Below, one piece after another: positions 15,530 to 21,402 of a stretch of 21,402 nt of DNA. Under the pieces are notes generated by a model, which was not told the DNA's origin, did not search any database, and saw nothing but the letters and a program-made list of their open reading frames with translations. The DNA comes from UBA5009 sp038043185 (lineage in GTDB: Bacteria > Bdellovibrionota > Bdellovibrionia > Bdellovibrionales > Bdellovibrionaceae): the NCBI GenBank assembly GCA_038043185.1, contig JBBTCO010000021.1:1-21402 (forward strand), read 5' to 3'. Both the position numbers and the translations under genes were made by a program. How positions within the stretch are numbered: position 1 is the stretch's first letter; every line of letters starts with the position of its first letter.

Positions 15530-18072
15530 TTTTCAAATTTGCTTTCCGAGAAATTTACCGCAATTGGAATATCAATCTTTTTTTCGTATTGAATTTAAGT
15601 CTTGGTCTAATTGGATTTCTGACGGTGGATTCCTTTAAAACAACTCTGCAAAAATACATTTCCGAGAACTCAAAAAGAATTCTTTCGGCGGATTTGGCTG
15701 TTTCAGCACGGCGGGAAATAACTAAGGATGAACTTCAGAACGTTAGAAATATTATTGGAAACGACGTTTCTGAATCCCAGATTTTTGATTTTTTTGCAAT
15801 GATATCGACACCCTCCGGATCAAAACTGGTTCTGGTAAAAGCGATTGACCAGTCTTATCCCTTCTATGGAGAAATCGAACTTGAATCAGGCCCGGTGATA
15901 AGTGAAAAAACTCCTAATAAGACCATCTTCACAGCACCTAAAGCCTGGGTTTATCCCGAGCTAAAATATCAATTGAATCTTAAACGCGGCGAAAAATTTC
16001 GTTTGGGTAATATTGAGTTCATCCTGGATGATTTTGTTATCAAAGATAGTTCTCAGACTTTTCGTCTGACCAGCTTAGCGCCACGAGTTTTTATTGATCG
16101 AAGTCTTTTAAATAAAACAGGCCTTATTAAATATGGCAGTACATTTACTCAGAGTTATTTATTTAAAATAAAAGATGATAAAAATATCTCTGAAAAAATA
16201 AGCCAGATTTATTCGCTTAATAAAGATCCCGCCTTTCGAATCGAAACACCAGCATCCGCAGGCGAAGATTCCTCACGACAACTGGACTATTTATCCGATT
16301 TTTTATCCCTGGTTGCGCTGGTTGCCCTCGTTTTATCAGCTCTTGGAACAGCCTACCTGTATCGTCTTTACCTTTCCCAACACATTAAAGAAATTGCGAT
16401 CTATCGCAGTTTAGGCCTTCAACAGGATTCCCTCTTTAAAATTTATTTTTGTCAGATTTTCTTACTGGGAATCCTGAGTTTGATTCCCACAGTTATCGGT
16501 GTAAATTTATTGTTGCCCGTGTTGTCTCAATTTATCGAGCAACTGACCTCTTTGAATCTGAATCCCCTTGTTTCTGGAAAATCGGTGTTAATTACGTACG
16601 TTCTTGCCTTTATAAGCAGTTGTTTAATTACATTGCCTTATCTTTTAAAATTGAATCAATTAAAGCCGGCTCGGCTTTTTAGCGAAGAAACCTTCAGTCC
16701 GGAACTTAAAATTGATAATCCACTTGTCTTTGTTCCAGCCTTGGTTGTCTTATATTTTCTTTCTGTATGGCAAAGTCATTCTTTGTATTTTGGCTCCATT
16801 TTCTTTGGCGCACTTGTCGGACTTTCCCTGATCATCAGTTTAATTTCATTTGGCTTTCTTCAAAGCCTTTCAAAAATTCCAAAAAAAATGGCTTGGTATT
16901 TTCGAATTGCATTAAAAAGTCTTTCCCGAAGAAAAAATCAAAGCTGGGCCGTATTTTTAGCTATTGCGATTGGAAGTCTGCTTATTAATTTGTTACCCCA
17001 GATGAAGACGAGTCTGAAAAACGATTTTGCCGTCGAGAATCAAACAAAGCTTCCTTCGATTTTTCTTTTTGATATTCAAGATGACCAAATCGAAGATTTA
17101 AAAAATGAGCTGATTAAAAATAATATACCCTTGCTGAATGTATCCCCTTTAGTTCGTTCACGACTTCTGAAAGTAAATGATCAAAACTATGAAAGAGCGA
17201 TTGAACCTCAAAATTTTAAAACTCGGGAAGAGGAATCTGCCGCCCGTTCCCGCAATCGCGGAGTTAATCTTTCTTATCGAGAAGTTTTAACTGACACCGA
17301 AAAAATTATCTCGGGTGTTTCGATTGATAAGAAATATGATCCCAATTCATCTGAACTTCCCTTAGCTTCATTGGAAAAGAGATTCGCCGAACGAATGAAC
17401 TTGAAGCTGGGTGATGTTTTATCATTCGATATTCAAGGGGTTGAAATCAAAGCCAAAGTGGCCTCTGTCAGACAAGTTCGATGGAATAGCTTTCGTCCTA
17501 ACTTTTTTATTTTGCTTCAAGATGGAGTTTTGAATGAGGCTCCTAAAACCTTTATTGCCGTATTGCCCCAGTTAGATGAAAATATAAAAAGCCTGGTGCT
17601 CTCGAACTTGAATCGTCAATTTCCAAATGTTTCCGCTTTAGATGTAAGAAGAACTGTGGAAGAAGTTCTGCAGGTTTCTGAAAAAATGAGTTGGTCGCTT
17701 GAGCTTATGGCGGCTTTAGCTTTAGCCACCGGCTATGTTGTATTGTTTTCAATTATTCAAACTCAAGTTCAAACTCGTCGTTGGGAATTAAATATGTATA
17801 AGATTCTGGGCGCTCATTTTTTTGAATTGCGCTGGGTATTGATTTTCGAATTCACTCTTATCAGCTTTGTGGCCAGCCTGTGCGGCGCTTTTTTAAGTCT
17901 TTTTTTAAGCGCTATTCTAATGTACGAAATGTTTGGTATTCAGTTAACCATCACATGGCTTCCCATTTTATCCACTGTTATTTTTATTTCTGTGACCAGT
18001 GCTTTGATCGCAATCTGGTGTTCGCGACAAGTGGTCAGGGAAAAACCTTTAGTGCTGCTGCAGGGATCTTAG
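15526..18072 (+). CDS. ybbP: YbbP-like FtsX-family ABC permease
   Basis: This 848-residue inner-membrane protein has one N-terminal helix (about 15-38), a large periplasmic domain (about 40-255), three helices with FtsX-type sequence (about 258-370), a central pair of hydrophobic segments (about 400-450), a further helix near 475-490, a second periplasmic domain (about 500-720), and three final helices (about 725-840). This duplicated arrangement of about ten helices is that of the YbbP family. Related MacB-type systems use ATP to drive periplasmic movements rather than classical import. YbbP is proposed to act on lipids or lipoproteins, which is unproven. The GTG start lies in a four-base overlap with ybbA. 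The gene ends eight bases before the stop of the converging 18081 gene, with no clear terminator between. Confidence 0.9.
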   Translation: MIFKFAFREIYRNWNINLFFVLNLSLGLIGFLTVDSFKTTLQKYISENSKRILSADLAVSARREITKDELQNVRNIIGNDVSESQIFDFFAMISTPSGSKLVLVKAIDQSYPFYGEIELESGPVISEKTPNKTIFTAPKAWVYPELKYQLNLKRGEKFRLGNIEFILDDFVIKDSSQTFRLTSLAPRVFIDRSLLNKTGLIKYGSTFTQSYLFKIKDDKNISEKISQIYSLNKDPAFRIETPASAGEDSSRQLDYLSDFLSLVALVALVLSALGTAYLYRLYLSQHIKEIAIYRSLGLQQDSLFKIYFCQIFLLGILSLIPTVIGVNLLLPVLSQFIEQLTSLNLNPLVSGKSVLITYVLAFISSCLITLPYLLKLNQLKPARLFSEETFSPELKIDNPLVFVPALVVLYFLSVWQSHSLYFGSIFFGALVGLSLIISLISFGFLQSLSKIPKKMAWYFRIALKSLSRRKNQSWAVFLAIAIGSLLINLLPQMKTSLKNDFAVENQTKLPSIFLFDIQDDQIEDLKNELIKNNIPLLNVSPLVRSRLLKVNDQNYERAIEPQNFKTREEESAARSRNRGVNLSYREVLTDTEKIISGVSIDKKYDPNSSELPLASLEKRFAERMNLKLGDVLSFDIQGVEIKAKVASVRQVRWNSFRPNFFILLQDGVLNEAPKTFIAVLPQLDENIKSLVLSNLNRQFPNVSALDVRRTVEEVLQVSEKMSWSLELMAALALATGYVVLFSIIQTQVQTRRWELNMYKILGAHFFELRWVLIFEFTLISFVASLCGAFLSLFLSAILMYEMFGIQLTITWLPILSTVIFISVTSALIAIWCSRQVVREKPLVLLQGS

Positions 18073-18080
18073 CGAGTATC

Positions 18081-18686
18081 CTAATTTCGCCAAGTGAATT
18101 TAAAATCGAACTCTTTGTAGTATTTTTCCTTCTGTTTAGACGAATAAAAGGGTTTTTCAAGATAACTTTGGGTGGGTTTATCCCAAATTCTAAAATTAAT
18201 CACATCGGTTTTAAATAGTCGAATAGAAGCTAAGGATCGATTTCGATAAGTGCTGGATAAATTATCGCTCTTTAATTTTCCATGAATTTGCAATTTGTCT
18301 CTTTGTAAAATATCAAAAAATCCGTCCTTATTCAGATCAACTATCCATCCCACCTTACGATTATTAAAATCTTCTTTCTGTCCAAACAAAACAAAGTCAT
18401 TCACCATCATCAGTTGTTGTCCATTTCTCCGAACATGAAGTGAATAAAATTTCATATCACTAGATCCATTGGGCTCTAGAATAAACTCTTGCCCGCGAGG
18501 GCCGGCAAAATAAATGCGCTTAAGACCATTCGCAAATTTTAAGGGATGTCGATAGCGCTTACTGTCGACATAATAACAATTATCTGCAACCATCACTTGT
18601 TTTTTAAATTTCACAATAATTGAATAAGGTTTCGAAGCTCCGCCGGTCACTAATAGGGGGAAAAAAAGAAATAATGTAGAAGTCAC
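18081..18686 (-). CDS. unknown exported protein with Ca-binding-like Asp loop
   Basis: From the GTG at 18686 the product has 201 residues. It starts with a hydrophobic signal-like segment ending around GGAS (residues 15-18), so the protein is probably periplasmic. Residues 117-125 read DLNKDGFFD, the spacing D-x-N-x-D-G-x-x-D seen in Ca-binding loops of FG-GAP and dockerin-type repeats. Only one copy is visible. The rest is rich in Lys, Phe and Tyr with alternating strands, and the family is not recognised. The GTG has no Shine-Dalgarno site and would leave the signal without its usual Lys. Five codons upstream an ATT (18701-18699) has GGGAG five bases before it and would give MKSVIVTSTLF. 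The stop is only eight bases from the ybbP stop on the other strand. Confidence 0.75.
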   Translation of the reverse strand: MTSTLFLFFPLLVTGGASKPYSIIVKFKKQVMVADNCYYVDSKRYRHPLKFANGLKRIYFAGPRGQEFILEPNGSSDMKFYSLHVRRNGQQLMMVNDFVLFGQKEDFNNRKVGWIVDLNKDGFFDILQRDKLQIHGKLKSDNLSSTYRNRSLASIRLFKTDVINFRIWDKPTQSYLEKPFYSSKQKEKYYKEFDFKFTWRN

Positions 18687-18808
18687 GATGACGGACTTAA
18701 TGCGAACTCCCGGGTGTAAGGTCTATTTTAGTCCCTGTTCCTTGTTTTCACAAAAATATGTATTTTTCTGTTCTTGTCTGAGACCGTTTCAGAGTGGTAG
18801 AGGTTCTT

Positions 18809-19828
18809 ATGTTTCAGACCGACCTAAAAAGAGCCATTAACGAAATATCACTTGGTAAACCCGTGGCATTACCCACCGAGACCGTTTATGGCTTAGCTGC
18901 GCGAATTGATCAGGCAGAAGCTATTGAATCTATTTTTAAACTGAAGCAGCGACCGTTCTTTGATCCTCTTATTGTTCATGTTGGTTCCATTGAGCAAGCA
19001 CGTTCCGTCGTATCTTGGTGGCCTCCCGAAGCCCAGGAACTAGCGGAAGTAGCCTGGCCAGGGCCGCTGACAATGGTGTTACCAAAGGCGTCTCATATTA
19101 ATTCAATGATCACTTCTGGGTTAGAAAGCGTCGCTGTTCGGTGGCCTAAGCATCCTGCCTTCCAAAGCGTTTTGGATAGTATCAAAGTTCCTCTTGCTGC
19201 TCCAAGCGCCAACAAATTTGGTCACACCAGTCCTACCGAAGCCAGCCATGTCCATGATGAATTTAAAAATGATTCTGTTTTTGTACTGGATGGTGGGCCT
19301 TGTGAAATTGGTATTGAATCTACGGTACTGAAAATCATGAAGACAGATTCGGGAACAGAACTCGCTATTCTACGACCAGGTCACTACAGTGAAATAGATA
19401 TTAAAAAAATATTATCTTCCTATAAAATTAAATTCACAAATGTCATTGAGGCCAAAGAATCACCCGGGCAAATGAAGCATCATTACATGCCCGCGATTCC
19501 ATTTGTTATCGCTCTAAAAAGAAAGGAGCTAGATCAACTTTCAGTGCAAATTTTTGAAAATATTTCGTCCTTACCTGCCGAAATTGATCAGGTAAAAATA
19601 GTTAAGCTATTAGCTCCACCTAAAAAAATGACCGAGTTGATACTTTCAACAGATCCCCGACTTGCAACTCGTGAATTTTACAGCAAACTTAGAAAACTGT
19701 CTGACAGTGGTTATGAATGTATCGTTTACTTTAAAGAATCAAACCAAATCTTAACAGAAAAGAATGATGCTTGGGATGCTCTTTACGAGCGTATGGACAA
19801 AGCTGCAAGCCTGATCTTAAAAGATTGA
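18809..19828 (+). CDS. sua5: Sua5-type L-threonylcarbamoyladenylate synthase
   Basis: The 339-residue cytoplasmic enzyme makes threonylcarbamoyl-AMP from threonine, bicarbonate and ATP, the first step of the t6A modification of tRNAs reading ANN codons. The YrdC domain (about 1-205) shows LPTETVYGLA (20-29), KLKQRPFFDPLIVHV, the APSANKFGHTSPT loop and GIESTVL...ILRPG. The linker SPGQMKHHYMP and a C-terminal Sua5 domain (about 230-339) place it with Sua5 rather than the short TsaC. The frame is open from a GTG at 18794, but I chose the ATG at 18809 because AGAGG lies five bases upstream. The region 18687-18808 separates it from the divergent unknown gene and contains TCTGA-N7-TCAGA (18777-18793), a weak inverted repeat. 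Confidence 0.95.
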   Translation: MFQTDLKRAINEISLGKPVALPTETVYGLAARIDQAEAIESIFKLKQRPFFDPLIVHVGSIEQARSVVSWWPPEAQELAEVAWPGPLTMVLPKASHINSMITSGLESVAVRWPKHPAFQSVLDSIKVPLAAPSANKFGHTSPTEASHVHDEFKNDSVFVLDGGPCEIGIESTVLKIMKTDSGTELAILRPGHYSEIDIKKILSSYKIKFTNVIEAKESPGQMKHHYMPAIPFVIALKRKELDQLSVQIFENISSLPAEIDQVKIVKLLAPPKKMTELILSTDPRLATREFYSKLRKLSDSGYECIVYFKESNQILTEKNDAWDALYERMDKAASLILKD

Positions 19829-19856
19829 AAATTTAAGCGAAACAGGTAGGATACCC

Positions 19857-19958
19857 ATGACTTGTCCTCATTGGACAAGCGGGGGCTGCTGTGAAGAAAA
19901 AGTTGAAAAAATCCCTAAGGTCCTTAAAAAAACTCAGGAGAGTTCCTTCAGGCATTAA
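19857..19958 (+). other. possible short upstream ORF and hairpin before the olsB-like gene
   Basis: CTTGTCC (19861-19867) pairs perfectly with GGACAAG (19873-19879), 11 bases before the GTG of the acyltransferase gene. The hairpin lies inside a 33-codon frame that starts at ATG 19857, has AGGA six bases upstream, begins MTCPHWTSGGCC, and overlaps the acyltransferase start in another frame. It could be a coupling or regulatory leader. It could equally be chance, and coding potential is unproven. Confidence 0.25.
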
Positions 19959-20653
19959 ATCTATTTATAAATTGCGTTTAAATAGAGTTCATAAATTCAA
20001 ACCAAAAATTGAAATTCATCATGAGGTAGGTCACTTTGTTTTAAAAACTTTAACCACATCCAAAGAGCTTAAAGCAGCACTTCAACTTCGCTATCTGGTT
20101 TTTCACCATGAATTTATTGGGAAAAAATCCGAGAGAGGCGTTGNNNNNNNNNNNNNNNNNNNNNNNNNNNNNNNNNNNNNNNNNNNNNNNNNNNNNNNNN
20201 NNNNNNNNNNNNNNNNNNNNNNNNNNNNNNNNNNNNNNNNNNNTTGCTGACTATATGATGAGATCCAAAGCTCAGTTTTTATTTGGCTGTGGGAGTGTAA
20301 AAATCACTGATCCTCGACAAGCCGCGCTTCTTTACAAATATTTTCTGGAAGACAACCGGATTATGCCCGAATATTTGTCGCCACCAACCAAAAAATATAA
20401 AATGCCGAAAATTGATTTGTGGATGAAGAAGTTTGCAAATCCATTAACTGAAGCTGAAAGAACAGAAGCTGCAGAACTCGTGCCGCCGCTATTGCGAAGT
20501 TATCTAAAAATTGGCTGTTACATCGGCGGCGAACCCGCTTGGGACAAGAAGTTCAAATGTATTGATTTCTTGACCATTCTTCGCAAAGAGGATTTAAATA
20601 AATCTCTGTGGAAAAAATACAAAATGGATTCCGATTCCTCTACCGACTCATAA
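19891..20653 (+). CDS. olsB: OlsB-like N-acyltransferase (GNAT fold), interrupted by assembly gap
   Basis: Two pieces of one gene flank the N run. The 84-residue first part has a very basic N-terminus and LRYLVFHHEF (about 72-81), the opening motif of the OlsB/hemolysin-like acyltransferases. The second part begins ADYMMRSKAQFLFGCGSVKI and continues through YLKIGCYIGGEPAWD and a FKCIDFLTIL segment, all typical of the C-terminal half of that family. Such enzymes transfer a 3-hydroxyacyl group from ACP to ornithine, making lyso-ornithine lipid at the inner face of the membrane. The catalytic centre (usually D-x-D-E-F/Y-D...CDHL) falls in the gap. The two parts are in different frames across exactly 100 N, which I attribute to the placeholder length. 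The start is a GTG after GGGGG. The 3' end overlaps the next gene by 46 bases. Confidence 0.8.
20144..20243. other. assembly gap of 100 N
   Basis: Exactly 100 N, the usual placeholder for a scaffold gap of unknown size. The reading frames on either side differ by one, so an intact gene needs a true gap length divisible by three. Comparison with the remembered family layout suggests that about 65-75 codons are missing, hence roughly 200 bases. Confidence 0.95.
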
Positions 20654-21399
20654 TTTTCATTGCGCTTACAATTGCTTTTCTTCTGACTTCCTTTCGAATT
20701 CATTGGCGCACTAAAGATGAATTCGAAAGAATGGATAAGTTTTCCAAAAATGGAAGTTTCTTTACCAAACTTGTTTGCCGATTTTTTAATATCAAAATCA
20801 ACGTGATCAATGGTCCTGCGGATGGAAAAATTGGATTGATTGTTGGTAACCACATGGGATTCATCGACATCCTGGTGATGAATTCGTTAATGCCCAGTCT
20901 TTTTATCACTTCAAAAGAAATTAAAGAAACTCCCTTTCTTGGATTATTGTGCGAAATGGGTGGCTGTCTTTTTGTCGAACGGCGAAGCCGCAGCACCATT
21001 AATGATGAGCTCAGTGAAATAATTAAATATTTAAAAAAAGGCTTTCGAGTTATTCTTTTCCCCGAAGCCACCTCAACCAATGGCGAAGGCATCTTTCCCT
21101 TCAAACGAACCCTTTTAACTGCAGCTCCACTCGCAGAAGTTCCGGTACAACCTTATTGTTTTAATTATCTCTCGATCAATGGTGAACCATTCACTCTGAA
21201 ATATCGCGATGCCGTCTGTTGGTACGGCACAATCACTTTTGTTGAAGGTTTTTTTCGCTTTTCAAGTTTAAAAGAAATTGTCGTCGAGGTGAATTTCTTG
21301 GACCCTGTCTATTCTAAACCTGAAGACGATCGCGGCAAGGTCGCGGACGGCATTCGCGAAATGATTGTGAAGAAGTTTAAGCCTGTGCAGTTGAGTTAG
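20608..21399 (+). CDS. olsA: OlsA/PlsC-type lyso-lipid acyltransferase
   Basis: The 263-residue membrane-associated protein has an N-terminal hydrophobic helix (about 10-28) and the four PlsC blocks: NHMGFID (80-86) with the catalytic His and Asp spaced H-x4-D, FVERRS (121-126), the FPEATS block (149-154, usually FPEGT), and VPVQPY (177-182). It transfers an acyl chain to a lysolipid. Next to an OlsB-like gene, the acceptor is most likely lyso-ornithine lipid (OlsA role), though 1-acyl-glycerol-3-phosphate remains possible. The GTG start overlaps the end of the previous gene by 46 bases and has only a distant AGAGGA about 14 bases upstream, so the start is less certain. The stop is three bases from the window end. 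Confidence 0.88.
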   Translation: MEKIQNGFRFLYRLIIFIALTIAFLLTSFRIHWRTKDEFERMDKFSKNGSFFTKLVCRFFNIKINVINGPADGKIGLIVGNHMGFIDILVMNSLMPSLFITSKEIKETPFLGLLCEMGGCLFVERRSRSTINDELSEIIKYLKKGFRVILFPEATSTNGEGIFPFKRTLLTAAPLAEVPVQPYCFNYLSINGEPFTLKYRDAVCWYGTITFVEGFFRFSSLKEIVVEVNFLDPVYSKPEDDRGKVADGIREMIVKKFKPVQLS

Positions 21400-21402
21400 T
21401 AT

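Noticed and set aside
17880..18218. Frame of 112 residues overlapping the ybbP end and the converging gene
   Set aside because: It is out of frame with both real genes and rich in Phe/Arg runs typical of shadow frames.
18777..18793. TCTGA-N7-TCAGA as an operator for sua5
   Set aside because: Five-base arms are short enough to arise by chance and no promoter elements are clear around them.
20108..20653. Second acyltransferase fragment as a separate gene starting before the gap
   Set aside because: The apparent start at 20108 is only the frame continued through N bases. Both pieces belong to one OlsB-like gene.
20700..21104. Frame of 134 residues antisense to the OlsA-like gene
   Set aside because: The PlsC motifs on the plus strand are decisive.

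Overview
The window looks like a chromosomal segment from an AT-rich Gram-negative bacterium, most plausibly a member of the Bdellovibrionota (Bdellovibrio and relatives). The evidence is indirect. There are several lipoproteins and an outer-membrane barrel with Sec signals, an AmpG-type muropeptide permease next to an adenosine-deaminase-like enzyme, a glycine-rich RRM protein, and many GTG starts. No marker gene settles the taxonomy. A run of exactly 100 N inside a gene shows that this is a scaffolded draft assembly. I see no CRISPR array, insertion sequence, prophage or rRNA.

Layout. (1) 6-96: tRNA-Ser(GGA), minus strand. (2) 306-3792, plus strand: two overlapping envelope genes, a rhomboid-like membrane protein that seems to lack the catalytic histidine, and an unusual protein with an RDD membrane domain, an AsmA-like middle and a TPR-like end. 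(3) 3841-8520, minus strand: a tight three-gene unit made of an outer-membrane beta-barrel, a 299-residue lipoprotein and an 850-residue lipoprotein, none of known function. This is the best candidate here for an undescribed system. (4) 8673-12561, minus strand: HNH endonuclease, GNAT acetyltransferase, an unlisted 49-residue small ORF, an adenosine-deaminase-like hydrolase and AmpG, probably one operon read from a good promoter at 12586-12615. (5) 12693-14218, plus strand: SlyD, YajQ and a glycine-rich RRM protein that ends at a clear intrinsic terminator. (6) 14232-18072, plus strand: TesA-like esterase and a YbbA/YbbP-type ABC system, with 4-base stop/start overlaps. (7) 18081-18686, minus strand: an unknown exported protein with a Ca-binding-like Asp loop and a possible ATT start. 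(8) 18809-21399, plus strand: Sua5 threonylcarbamoyl-AMP synthase, then an OlsB-like N-acyltransferase broken by the N gap and an OlsA/PlsC-like acyltransferase. The last two look like an ornithine-lipid synthesis pair.

The themes are envelope building and salvage: membrane lipids (OlsBA), envelope transport (YbbAP, AmpG), exported proteins of unknown role, and housekeeping for protein folding and tRNA modification. Translational coupling through short overlaps is common. Ten of the 20 coding regions are given non-ATG starts, nine GTG and one TTG.
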